A stretch of 64,000 bases of DNA from Pseudoalteromonas citrea (GTDB taxonomy: Bacteria; Pseudomonadota; Gammaproteobacteria; Enterobacterales; Alteromonadaceae), in NCBI RefSeq assembly GCF_000238375.3, contig NZ_AHBZ03000021.1, positions 124,001 through 188,000 on the forward strand. The letters run 5' to 3'. Under the pieces are notes generated by a model. The model was not told the origin of the DNA. It saw only the letters and a list, made by a program, of their open reading frames with translations, and made no database searches. The position numbers were made by a program, and so were the translations under genes. Shown here one piece after another: positions 36,583 through 45,145 of this stretch (the first letter of the stretch is position 1; every line of letters begins with the position of its first letter).

Positions 36583-37965
36583 CTACCTTTGGCCAAGCAT
36601 GAAATCACTAACAGCTTGATATTTTTCATCATTTCTATCGTATACTTTGGCGCCATCAACATAAACGGTCTCTGCTTTAGAATAAACGCTAAACGGGTTT
36701 TTATCCCAAATCACCACATCCGCTTGCTTACCCTTGCTTAATGAACCAGTTTCATTTTCAACACCTAACGATTTAGCCGCATTGTAAGTGATCCACTTGA
36801 TGGCATCTTGTTCTTTTATCGCAAAGCCATTTTGGTTCACCGTATGCATCACTTTTGACGCTTCATGGTTTAGTCGCTGGATAGTAATGTCAGAGTCTGA
36901 ATGGACAACAGCACACGAGTTCTTAACAGCATCAACGATGGCCACATTTTCTTGCACCATATCGTACGCTTCCATTTTGAAGCCCCACCAGTCTGGCCAT
37001 AGTGCCGCACAACTGCCATTTTCAGCTAACATATCTGCTATTTTGTACGCTTCAATACCATGATGGAATGTGCCTGCGTGATAGTTAAATTCTTTTGCTA
37101 AATCAATCATCATTGCCATTTCTTCTGCTTTATAGCAGTGGTTATGGATCATGACTTCTCCGTCTAACACGCCACGTAGCGTATCATACTTAATATCACG
37201 CTTTGGTGCATCAGGGTTCAAACCTGCGGCATGGGCAGCATCATACTGCTCCCAAGCAGATTTATACTCTGTCGCTTCAATCCACGCCTGACGGTACCCT
37301 GCCATATTACCCATGCGCGTCTGAGGCGCAATTTTATGAGAACCATATACACGCTTGGGGTTTTCACCACAGGCCATTTTTAGCCCATAAGGCGCATTTG
37401 GAAATTTCATGCCTTGCATTGTATGCGCAGGGACATTTTTCAATGTAACACCGCGGCCACCAAATAAATTTGCTGAACCAGGTAATATCTGTAACGTTGT
37501 GATCCCGCCTTCACGTGCACGATTAAATCCAGGATCTTGAGGCCATACTGAATGCTCAACCCATACTTCTGCTGTATTAGGACTAGTCATCTCATTACCA
37601 TCTTGATGAGATTCAACAGACGGACTCGGGTATGCACCTAAATGGGAGTGAACATCAATAATACCTGGAGTTACCCACTTACCTTGCGCATCAATGGTAT
37701 TGTCAGCGCTGACACTTAAGTCTTTCCCAACCTGTGCAATCTTGCCATCAACAATAAACACATCTGCTTGCTCTAACTTTTCACCTGTACCAGTTAAAAC
37801 GGTGGCATTAGTGATCAAAGTTGAACTATTATCAGACACTGAATAGGTGCTTGGATATGGGTTTTTGTTAATCTTAACGTGGTCTTTTTGCGGGCCTTGG
37901 TCTTGACAGCCCGCCAGCGCAGCACCAAGTGCTAGCACTAATACGGAGGGAGCAAATTTTTGCAT
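36583..37965 (-). CDS. Secreted amidohydrolase lipoprotein (imidazolonepropionase-like)
   Basis: A 460-residue lipoprotein (lipobox LAGC near residue 20) of the metal-dependent amidohydrolase superfamily. Metal-site motifs are intact: HSHLG after GIID, HNHCYK in the middle, HHGIEAYK and VVHSDSD. The C-terminal block KGKQADVVIWDKNPF is typical. It probably hydrolyses a cyclic amide or peptide-like compound in the periplasm; the substrate is unknown. The ATG at 37965 has GAAGAG nine bases upstream; ATG at 37974 abuts it. The downstream paralogue lacks the HxH motif, and the two genes are 11 bp apart. Confidence 0.88.
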   Translation of the reverse strand: MQKFAPSVLVLALGAALAGCQDQGPQKDHVKINKNPYPSTYSVSDNSSTLITNATVLTGTGEKLEQADVFIVDGKIAQVGKDLSVSADNTIDAQGKWVTPGIIDVHSHLGAYPSPSVESHQDGNEMTSPNTAEVWVEHSVWPQDPGFNRAREGGITTLQILPGSANLFGGRGVTLKNVPAHTMQGMKFPNAPYGLKMACGENPKRVYGSHKIAPQTRMGNMAGYRQAWIEATEYKSAWEQYDAAHAAGLNPDAPKRDIKYDTLRGVLDGEVMIHNHCYKAEEMAMMIDLAKEFNYHAGTFHHGIEAYKIADMLAENGSCAALWPDWWGFKMEAYDMVQENVAIVDAVKNSCAVVHSDSDITIQRLNHEASKVMHTVNQNGFAIKEQDAIKWITYNAAKSLGVENETGSLSKGKQADVVIWDKNPFSVYSKAETVYVDGAKVYDRNDEKYQAVSDFMLGQR

Positions 37966-38075
37966 TGTTGTCATCTCTTCTGTTTTTTTGCACTGTAACG
38001 AATATAGCGTTAAAAGGCGATTTAAATACTTTAAAACGCAATATTACACGATAAATTTCACGATTATCTGCTGCA

Positions 38076-38870
38076 CTATCGCGCTATGTAGTCATCATAT
38101 AACTTAGCAAGCACTCCTTCCAGATCAAGTTCTGGATGCCGCTTTGATAATTGTTCACTGGCTCTAATCACAAAATCAGAGTTTTGTTTGTGCTGTTTAG
38201 CAAACGCTTTTATGACATCTGATGATTTTGCAGTACTCTTCACCTTAGTATAGCGATGTTTATATTTACTCAACGCTTTATCAAAATCCCCACTACATTC
38301 TTCGACTAAAAGCGTATAAAACGCCCCTTTTTTGACACTATGATGGGAGTAGCAATACGCTAACGCGCTTTTAAAATTATCAAAACAGCTACCATCAACA
38401 AAAAACTCTGTACGTGATTCGAAAGGGGCCACAGAAGACCCCGAAATTTCTAATGCATAGTTTGGAAAATCTAATCGCTCTTGGGTTTCTTTACCTAATC
38501 GAATACCTGCTTCAATACTGGTATGAAATTCTGGGCTCATTTGCGATAGTTCATCTTTTTCCCAAACATGGAATATACGCACGGCTTGAGCATACTTTTT
38601 GGCGAGTTTACTTTTGAGCTTTTTAACTCGGCTAACCAAAGTTAAATCGCGTTCATTTTTTAGTAAAGCTGAACACTCATAACAACTAGACACTGCAACA
38701 AAATCTGCTGTTTCAGACAGCTCAATCACCAATTCACAATCACTTAATGGCGGGCAATAATCTGTATCTGTCGCTTCACAACCACAGTAATAACATGCAT
38801 GGTTAAACTCTATAGATTTTGCCAATGCCTTTTGATAATACTTTGACAACGTTTCGAAATGTTTTGACAT
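38076..38870 (-). CDS. Protein with degenerate HNH-like treble-clef N-terminus
   Basis: A 264-residue cytoplasmic protein. The N-terminus has two CxxC pairs, C26-x2-C29 and C63-x2-C66, around a TDTDYCPPLSD segment. This resembles the HNH-like pattern CxxC...DHxPP...CxxC, but the His of the Asp-His pair is Tyr and the usual Asn after the second pair is Ser. It may therefore be a zinc-binding but non-cleaving domain. The rest is charged and helical (KKLKSKLAKKYAQAVRIFHV and similar), with no membrane part. No operon neighbours. Function is unknown; the HNH relation is my inference from the motif spacing. Confidence 0.65.
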   Translation of the reverse strand: MSKHFETLSKYYQKALAKSIEFNHACYYCGCEATDTDYCPPLSDCELVIELSETADFVAVSSCYECSALLKNERDLTLVSRVKKLKSKLAKKYAQAVRIFHVWEKDELSQMSPEFHTSIEAGIRLGKETQERLDFPNYALEISGSSVAPFESRTEFFVDGSCFDNFKSALAYCYSHHSVKKGAFYTLLVEECSGDFDKALSKYKHRYTKVKSTAKSSDVIKAFAKQHKQNSDFVIRASEQLSKRHPELDLEGVLAKLYDDYIAR

Positions 38871-39142
38871 AAATTTACATTACACAAATGATAAGTTTTA
38901 AAATAATGCTAAAGCAAAGGTAAATTACTGATAACACAATGTGAGAATAACGAAACTAAAAAATTAGATAATAAAGTATGTCTGTTTTATTTTAAAAAGC
39001 CTTTTAATATTATGATCTTGTGCCAGCCTATTTACATTCACACACTTGGTTACACTCTGTCGATATTGCTTTACAGCATTCATAAAGAAGTCGAGTAATA
39101 CTTGTACTGTATTCACACACCACCATAAAATGGAGCAACACA

Positions 39143-39499
39143 ATGAACACAGTCACCGTATTAGCCAGCGTCGCAATTATTTTTACGTCTACATATTCTT
39201 CTGCAAATGAATTTGTAGCAAATGACAACTCCGTTGCCACACAACTTTGTATGGCCGTGGCCTCTAACCATAAACTCACACTGCGAAAAGAGATCCGTGA
39301 GCATAATATAAGCAAGGCCGTACTAAATAATCGTTTAGCTTGTAACGAAATGCCAATTACTGCATTTGCTTCACGCTACAACCTCACGAAATCAGTGCAG
39401 TTTTTAAATATAAATACGTCAACCAGTACCCACATTAAGGACCTTTCCGCAATGACAAAGGATACATCCGCACCAGTCATGCTATCAGGGTCTAAATAA
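39143..39499 (+). CDS. DUF3718 family exported protein
   Basis: A 118-residue protein with a Sec signal peptide (residues 1-21, ending SSA). The mature start EFVANDNSVATQLCMAVASN is characteristic of DUF3718; a second Cys near LACNEMPITAFA could form a disulfide with the first. The long gap before it (38871-39142) should hold its promoter. Transcription ends at the hairpin 39519-39544. Function is unknown. Confidence 0.78.
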   Translation: MNTVTVLASVAIIFTSTYSSANEFVANDNSVATQLCMAVASNHKLTLRKEIREHNISKAVLNNRLACNEMPITAFASRYNLTKSVQFLNINTSTSTHIKDLSAMTKDTSAPVMLSGSK

Positions 39500-39518
39500 G
39501 TGTTTGAGTTAAATTAAT

Positions 39519-39544
39519 AATGCGCTAAATACACTTAGCGCATT
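39519..39544. terminator. Hairpin between the converging DUF3718 and DUF445 genes
   Basis: A perfect 10-bp stem (AATGCGCTAA / TTAGCGCATT) with a 6-nt loop sits between the two stops. U-tracts are poor on both strands, so termination may be inefficient. Confidence 0.55.
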
Positions 39545-39558
39545 CACTTTGTAAGACC

Positions 39559-40257
39559 TTAAGTAACATCTATCAGGGCAGCTATTAAACCAAATACACC
39601 GCCAAATACGCCACCCCACACAACCAGCCAGCCTAAATGTGTTTTTATCATATTTTGAATGATATCTTTGACCATAGAGGGAGTTAATTCATCTAACCGG
39701 TGATCAACAGCCTGTTCAATCGTATCGTGGATTGTCGATGCATTGCCCCCTACCAGTTCACTCACCATCAGTTCTTTAAATTTAGACTCTTGTGTAATAT
39801 CAATAAGAGTATCTTGCATTTTTTCCACAAATGAACTTCGCATAGGCTGCAACGCTTCAGTGCCGCCAAACATCGTAAGCATAGGTCCAAATTGTGAAGA
39901 CTCAATCACGCCTACTAGCGTGTCAAATGCAGGATTTAAATCAACTTTCTTAATGACGGGTGCCAAGTCTAAGTTATCTTGCTGGCTTTGTAATAAATTA
40001 GCAATTTTATCTTTGTGAAAAAACTCCTCCAAGATCAATACTCTAATGGAGCTTTTAAACTCTTTAAATTTTAAGGTGATCACGCCTGAACCATACAGAA
40101 ATGGCACTTTCTCAAAGAGCATATGGATTGCAACTAAATTAGTCACAGCCCCCGACAGCGCAAAAATACCAACTGAGAATACAATAGCATGCCCACTGAG
40201 GTATCCAACCAACACACATAACGTCGCAACAATATTTGTAATTAAGCTTTTATTCAT
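39559..40257 (-). CDS. DUF445 family inner-membrane protein
   Basis: A 232-residue DUF445 (YheB-like) membrane protein. It has hydrophobic segments at residues 8-40 and 205-230 and a soluble helical middle. The family motif near residues 34-50 reads GAVTNLVAIHMLFEKVPFLYG. A C-terminal glycine-rich helix (WGGVFGGVFGLIAALI) follows. Function is unknown. No operon neighbours; its promoter must share the 124-bp gap with the fructosamine-kinase relative, which diverges from it. Confidence 0.83.
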   Translation of the reverse strand: MNKSLITNIVATLCVLVGYLSGHAIVFSVGIFALSGAVTNLVAIHMLFEKVPFLYGSGVITLKFKEFKSSIRVLILEEFFHKDKIANLLQSQQDNLDLAPVIKKVDLNPAFDTLVGVIESSQFGPMLTMFGGTEALQPMRSSFVEKMQDTLIDITQESKFKELMVSELVGGNASTIHDTIEQAVDHRLDELTPSMVKDIIQNMIKTHLGWLVVWGGVFGGVFGLIAALIDVT

Positions 40258-40474
40258 TGATACACCTTATATATTTCACCGCGGCATTTTATACGTTTGA
40301 ATCAAAAAAATATACGTTCCTTAAGTGTAAAAACAGCCGCATAATGCACTTATTACTATGCCTAATTACTGACAGCTTCTCATGAGCTGTAAAAAAAGCG
40401 ACTATTCATTTGAGTTCTATCCGTTTTCATCCATAGTTTGTTTAACCAGTTGTCGTTTTCAGGTAATGTTTCAC

Positions 40475-41329
40475 ATGTGGAATATGGTTAATCAACAAAT
40501 CTCAAGCGCACTTCATAACTCATTTGAGTTTACACACAAAGAGCAATTAGCCTCTCCTAACACAGAGAAGCTGTATAAAATTTCTGATGAGCAGCATACC
40601 TACCTCGTGAAAGTAGATCGACTCACTGCACTAGAACGATTCGAAGCACAAGCACACTCATTAGACATTTTGACCAGAGATAGTGATTTCATGGTGGGTG
40701 ACACGATAACAATAGGCACTAGTTTAGATTTTAGCTTTATGGTTCTAGAATGGTTAGATACCCAGCCAGACACGTCTAATTGGCACGATTGCGGCGCTTT
40801 ACTTGCTAAAATGCATCAACGTCATGAACAAGAAATGTTTGGTTTAGAACAAGACAATTATATACAACACGTACTACAACCAAACCAATGGCATAAAAAA
40901 TGGGAAACATTCTTTGCAGAAGACCGCATCGGCTGGCAGCTGCAGTTATTAGCAGAAAAAGGGGTTATGCTGATCAATATTGATGAGTTTATAGCAACAA
41001 TAAAAACATTGTTACCGCATCACGTACAACCCTCATTATTACATGGGCACTTTTGGTCGGGTAACATCGCATTCAGTCATGGCAAGCCCTGTCTGTTTAA
41101 CCCCGCCTGTTATTACGGCGACAGTGAAGTAGATATCGCGATGGCAGAACTATTCAATCCGCTACCTGATGCCTTTTACAGCGGCTACAACACGATCAAA
41201 CCCATAGAGCAAACTAACGTTCCACATCGAGCAATTTACCAACTTTACCCTATTCTTTTGAATGCAAACTTGTTTGCTGGTGATTACCTCTATCAAGCCA
41301 AACAAAGGGTTCAAGACATTTTAAAATAA
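40475..41329 (+). CDS. Fructosamine kinase-family protein, catalytic Asp residues replaced
   Basis: A 284-residue protein clearly of the fructosamine kinase (YniA) family: it retains YLVKVDR, EDRIGWQLQLLAEKG, PACYYGDSEVDIAM and YQLYPILLNANLF. Two residues essential in kinases of this fold are changed: the catalytic-loop HGDLW is HGHFW (His at residue 192) and the metal-binding FDPA is FNPA (Asn at 209). The ATP-binding Lys is kept. It may be a pseudokinase. ATG at 40475 (MWNMVNQQ) is chosen by similarity to E. coli YniA; starts further upstream lack family sequence. Confidence 0.88.
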   Translation: MWNMVNQQISSALHNSFEFTHKEQLASPNTEKLYKISDEQHTYLVKVDRLTALERFEAQAHSLDILTRDSDFMVGDTITIGTSLDFSFMVLEWLDTQPDTSNWHDCGALLAKMHQRHEQEMFGLEQDNYIQHVLQPNQWHKKWETFFAEDRIGWQLQLLAEKGVMLINIDEFIATIKTLLPHHVQPSLLHGHFWSGNIAFSHGKPCLFNPACYYGDSEVDIAMAELFNPLPDAFYSGYNTIKPIEQTNVPHRAIYQLYPILLNANLFAGDYLYQAKQRVQDILK

Positions 41330-41414
41330 GCATAATAAATCTGTCATACTGGCATTAAGTGCTATATTTAGTTTAGTGCAATAATTAGGTTGATAAGGCC
41401 TAATGGAGAGCCAG

Positions 41415-41618
41415 ATGAAAACTGTTTATGACCAAAGAATTAGTTGCCCACATTGTGGGCACCACATATTTGTCAGTCTTGATGCCAGTGAAGGAGATCA
41501 AGATTTTTATGAGGATTGTACCGCCTGCTGTAACCCTATACACCTAAACATGCACATAGACCGAGCCTTTAATAAGCTCGAGTTGCATGTCGATAGTGAC
41601 GACGAGCAAATATTTTGA
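41415..41618 (+). CDS. CPXCG-motif cysteine-rich protein
   Basis: A 67-residue protein with a zinc-ribbon-like pattern: CPHC near the N-terminus and CTACC about 25 residues later, then an acidic C-terminus. It matches the small CPXCG family, whose function is unknown. ATG at 41415 has GGAG six bases upstream; an in-frame ATG at 41403 adds four residues. It converges on ribE. Confidence 0.8.
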   Translation: MKTVYDQRISCPHCGHHIFVSLDASEGDQDFYEDCTACCNPIHLNMHIDRAFNKLELHVDSDDEQIF

Positions 41619-41647
41619 AATAAAGTCAGAAGGAAACTGCACTTTCC

Positions 41648-42283
41648 CTAAGCTACTTGCGTACTTTTCCTGAGGTAACCTTCCACCGTATTAACAATCG
41701 TGTAGGTTTGTTGATCAACTTCAATATTAAGTAAATCTCCAACTGCTGCGCGCCCTAGATTAGTGATAGATAACGTTTCGGGAATTAAGTGTAACCAGAA
41801 GCCACGCTCATCGACTTCCCCTACCGTTAGGCTTGCGCCATTTATCGTAATAAACCCTTTATACAGAACAAACTTTAGCCATTCACTAGGCAAGCTTAGA
41901 TGCATTTTACAATTATCATGTTGTTTTATCACAGAGACAACCTCGGCCGCACAGTGAATATGTCCCGACACGATATGGCCGCCAATTTCTGTACCAAATG
42001 TTAATGAGCGCTCAAAGTTTACTTTAGAGCCTCGTTGTAATAACCCCAAGTTTGTTAGCTTTAACGACTCATCAATCACATCAAAGTATACTTGCCCTAC
42101 GACATCTTGTGGATTAACTTCATAGCGCACAACCGTTAAACAACAGCCGTTAATTGCAATGCTCGCGCCTATATCTAAATGTTGTAAATAACTGCTTGCA
42201 ACGGAGAGAACAAGTCTCAATATACCTTCTGACTTATTACAGGAAATAACAGCGGCTTGAGTTTGGACAATACCTGTGAACAT
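41648..42283 (-). CDS. ribE: Riboflavin synthase, alpha subunit
   Basis: A 211-residue enzyme that converts two 6,7-dimethyl-8-ribityllumazine molecules to riboflavin plus pyrimidine. The N-terminus MFTGIVQ and the duplicated lumazine-binding domain are diagnostic. Key motifs are GASIAINGCCLTV and GGHIVSGHIH in the first half and ITINGASLTVGEV in the second. It lies opposite norM, like ribC-mdtK in E. coli. I see no FMN riboswitch in the 147-bp gap. Confidence 0.96.
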   Translation of the reverse strand: MFTGIVQTQAAVISCNKSEGILRLVLSVASSYLQHLDIGASIAINGCCLTVVRYEVNPQDVVGQVYFDVIDESLKLTNLGLLQRGSKVNFERSLTFGTEIGGHIVSGHIHCAAEVVSVIKQHDNCKMHLSLPSEWLKFVLYKGFITINGASLTVGEVDERGFWLHLIPETLSITNLGRAAVGDLLNIEVDQQTYTIVNTVEGYLRKSTQVA

Positions 42284-42430
42284 GAAAGACCTTGATAAGT
42301 AATAGTGCTAACGATGATACCTCATTGCACCTCATCGCTAAAGCCATAAGCCACATTCAGTGAGTGATTAATCTCTGGCTTTATGATGCCTGTATGATTA
42401 ATATTGGGTTTTTACTCATGTAGTGTAATT

Positions 42431-43780
42431 ATGAAGTTCAGTTATTGGGAAGCAAAGCGCTTACTCCAACTTGCCACTCCGGTATTTTTAGCACAAATCA
42501 TGTTGGTCCTCATGTCTGTGGTTGATACGATCATGGCTGGGCAAGTCAGCACCAATGATCTGGCAGCCCTATCAATTGCAACAGGCATTTGGAATCCACT
42601 CGTTTTTTCATTACAAGGGATCCTACTCGCATTAACAGGGATCGTAGCGCATTGCTACGGTGCAAAAGATGAGCTAGGCATAAAACAGTATTTTCAGCAA
42701 AGCCTTTACCTATGCTTACTCCTTTCTTCTTTTGGGTTTATCCTCGCAAGCTTCACGCCAACTATATTTTTAAACTTAGGAACGACAACCGAGATCACAG
42801 ATTTAGCGCAGGGGTACATCGATTTTGTCAAATGGGGCATTCTTGGGTTTTTACTTTTTTCCGTGTATAGAAATGTGACTGAAGGTATCGGGCTCACTAA
42901 ACCAGCTTTTTACATTAGCATCATCGGGCTTGGTATTAATGTGATTGCAAACTATATATTTATCTATGGCAAGCTCGGAATGCCAGCACTTGGTAGCGCT
43001 GGATGCGGACTCGCCACGGCATTAGTTTTTTGGGCTATGGCGCTAGCACAAATCATTTATAGCCTTAAAAGTAAAAAGTTAAAGGGACAATGGCTATTAC
43101 AAAATTTTAAACTGCCTAACTTTCAACTCATGACCTATATCACCAAGCTAGGCCTACCGATCTGTTTAGCTACATTCTTTGAGGTAACGCTATTTGCTTG
43201 CATACCTTTATTTATTGCTGATTTAGGGGCAATAGCAGTTTCAGGACACCAAGTCGCTGCGAGTGTAACAACTATACTCTTTATGATGCCGTTGAGTTTA
43301 TCTATGGCAATTGCAATTAGAATTGGCAACTTATCAGGGCAACAAGCCCACCAACAACTTAGAACGGCCATTTCAACGAGCTTGGTGCTTGCTGTAATGA
43401 TTGCGGCGTTTGTGGCACTCATTACATATTTGGGTAGAGATGCCATCGTGTTGCTTTATACAAATGATACGCAGGTCGCGTTGTTAGCTTCAAGTATCAT
43501 TATTTTAGCCTGTGTTTATCAACTTCCCGATGCGTTACAAGTTGCAGCTAATGGTGTACTTCGCGGGTTAAAATACACCAAACCAATCACGGGGATCACG
43601 TTTTTTTCATATTGGATCATCGGTTTTAGTTTAGGCTACGTATTAACTAAAACAGATATTCTCATTCCAGCAATGGGACCAAAAGGTTTCTGGGTTGGGA
43701 TAATAGTTGGCCTTAGTGTCGCTTCAATTTTACTCTTAATGAGTGTAAGGCGCCGTCTTGTTAAAATTAGTATTACTTAG
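42431..43780 (+). CDS. norM: MATE-family multidrug efflux pump NorM/MdtK
   Basis: A 449-residue inner-membrane antiporter with 12 hydrophobic segments in two related halves. The N-terminal MATE signature is present (LATPVFLAQIMLVLMSVVDT, then IMAGQVS). It exports cationic drugs against sodium or protons. ATG at 42431 aligns with the family N-terminus; a TTG at 42404 lacks support. It diverges from ribE, as in E. coli. The last 23 bp overlap the DUF3080 lipoprotein gene in another frame. Confidence 0.94.
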   Translation: MKFSYWEAKRLLQLATPVFLAQIMLVLMSVVDTIMAGQVSTNDLAALSIATGIWNPLVFSLQGILLALTGIVAHCYGAKDELGIKQYFQQSLYLCLLLSSFGFILASFTPTIFLNLGTTTEITDLAQGYIDFVKWGILGFLLFSVYRNVTEGIGLTKPAFYISIIGLGINVIANYIFIYGKLGMPALGSAGCGLATALVFWAMALAQIIYSLKSKKLKGQWLLQNFKLPNFQLMTYITKLGLPICLATFFEVTLFACIPLFIADLGAIAVSGHQVAASVTTILFMMPLSLSMAIAIRIGNLSGQQAHQQLRTAISTSLVLAVMIAAFVALITYLGRDAIVLLYTNDTQVALLASSIIILACVYQLPDALQVAANGVLRGLKYTKPITGITFFSYWIIGFSLGYVLTKTDILIPAMGPKGFWVGIIVGLSVASILLLMSVRRRLVKISIT

Positions 43781-44768
43781 CATAACTATCTTGTGTATTG
43801 TTGGCTGCTCTAAGCAGCCAACGGACACATATATAGAATACCAAAGCAGGCTTAGTAGCCTATTAGAAACCGCTGGCCCGGATAACACCGAAATTGAAAA
43901 ACTCTTCAGACCCTATGTCGAAAAGCCCACTTCTCAAGTAAGTTTGTCCATCATAGAGTTTGCAAAAATAAATCACTGTAAGCTCAGTCAAATTATTGCC
44001 AAAAAGAACAATCAACTCGGTAAGGTGCAACTGCCTAGTGAGGCACTCAAATATAATATTGAGTTTATACAACAAGCACAAAAGTGTATTGATGACCCAC
44101 TCACAGATGCTAATACCATTGAAGGTAAATTAATCGCAGTCAAAATAGAAAAGCAGCAACAGTTAGTACAGTCGTTTGAACATATGCTGTTCAAAGAGGC
44201 TGAGCTAGCAAAATTGACTCATCTAACAGCCAATGAGATTACTTTTGACCGCCATAGAGAACAGCAAACCGCAAGCCTCGAAGCGCTCACACAACTGTCA
44301 AACCTACAACGTCAGATACAAAATAAAGCTGAACTTGAGCAAGTTATTGCGTCAGATATCACCTTAGCGCTCCAAAAATTGCATAAAAATAGCTTTATCC
44401 CAAAACTTGTCACTTCAGCGCAGTACCAGATAGCATTGAATAATAGCACTACTCACTGGCTAAACAAGATAGATATAGAGAACGAACTATGCCCTACTGG
44501 GAAAAATAAGCAAAAAGCCAAAATATTCAGTAATATATTTGCAAAATTTTATTTAAAAACACTACAGCCCTACCAATCAAAACTCACTAATATGTTAGAG
44601 CAAACCTCACCTTTACTCGTTAAACTTTGGCAAAACCATCCTGTATTGGCTGAGCGCTTTAATCCAGAACACAATCTCGCTTTGTTAAACCAAATCAAAG
44701 CCAGTGCTATATTGCACGTAAAGTGGTGGCAAAGCTTTTATAAAACGTGTGAAATTCGCCCGCAATGA
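43758..44768 (+). CDS. DUF3080 family lipoprotein
   Basis: A 336-residue predicted lipoprotein: lipobox IVGC with acylated C17, no other membrane segment. The rest is helical and polar, with DUF3080-type features (YQSRLSSLLE near the N-terminus, conserved Cys in NHCKLSQIIAKKNNQLGK). The start is TTG, with AAGG eight bases upstream. The first 23 bp lie inside norM, so it is expressed from the norM transcript. Function is unknown; being fused to norM expression suggests an envelope role. Confidence 0.82.
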   Translation: MLKLVLLSITILCIVGCSKQPTDTYIEYQSRLSSLLETAGPDNTEIEKLFRPYVEKPTSQVSLSIIEFAKINHCKLSQIIAKKNNQLGKVQLPSEALKYNIEFIQQAQKCIDDPLTDANTIEGKLIAVKIEKQQQLVQSFEHMLFKEAELAKLTHLTANEITFDRHREQQTASLEALTQLSNLQRQIQNKAELEQVIASDITLALQKLHKNSFIPKLVTSAQYQIALNNSTTHWLNKIDIENELCPTGKNKQKAKIFSNIFAKFYLKTLQPYQSKLTNMLEQTSPLLVKLWQNHPVLAERFNPEHNLALLNQIKASAILHVKWWQSFYKTCEIRPQ

Positions 44769-44808
44769 GCAAAAAAACTGCAAACAAACAAAAATTTAAA
44801 AAACACGC

Positions 44809-44837
44809 TTGATCCAAACGCATTGTCGCTATATATT
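44809..44837 (+). promoter_or_regulatory. Promoter of the tRNA-Val genes
   Basis: TTGATC (44809-44814), a 17-bp spacer and TATATT (44832-44837), followed by a GC-rich discriminator (AGCCGCCG), about 45 bp before the first tRNA-Val. Spacing and discriminator fit a stable-RNA promoter. Confidence 0.7.
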
Positions 44838-44882
44838 AGCCGCCGTTGCCAAGTAATATTCATTACATAACAACGTTATAAT

Positions 44883-44959
44883 ACGACCGTAGCTCAGTTG
44901 GTTAGAGCACCACCTTGACATGGTGGGGGTCGGTGGTTCGAATCCACTCGGTCGTACCA
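44883..44959 (+). tRNA. tRNA-Val(GAC), copy 1
   Basis: 77 nt with encoded CCA. The acceptor is ACGACCG/CGGTCGT with A as discriminator, the anticodon arm CCACC-TTGACAT-GGTGG (anticodon GAC), and the T arm carries GGTTCGAATCC. It decodes GUC and GUU. Confidence 0.96.
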
Positions 44960-44986
44960 ACTCCTTTTGGAGTTTATACCTTCAAT

Positions 44987-45063
44987 ACAACCGTAGCTCA
45001 GTTGGTTAGAGCACTACCTTGACATGGTAGGGGTCGGTGGTTCGAATCCACTCGGTTGTACCA
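44987..45063 (+). tRNA. tRNA-Val(GAC), copy 2
   Basis: 77 nt with encoded CCA, 27 bp after copy 1. It differs from copy 1 only by paired changes: acceptor ACAACCG/CGGTTGT and anticodon stem CTACC/GGTAG. The compensation shows that both copies are under selection. Confidence 0.96.
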
Positions 45064-45145
45064 AAATACTTAAACCTCATATATTTCCAACCTCGCTTCA
45101 TAAAAATTCAATTATTCATCACTATAAATACTTCACTTGAGATAA

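Noticed and set aside
42339-42383. Inverted repeat TAAAGCCA / TGGCTTTA between ribE and norM, considered as an FMN riboswitch part
   Set aside because: The loop is 29 nt and none of the conserved FMN-riboswitch core segments are present; simple inverted repeat only.
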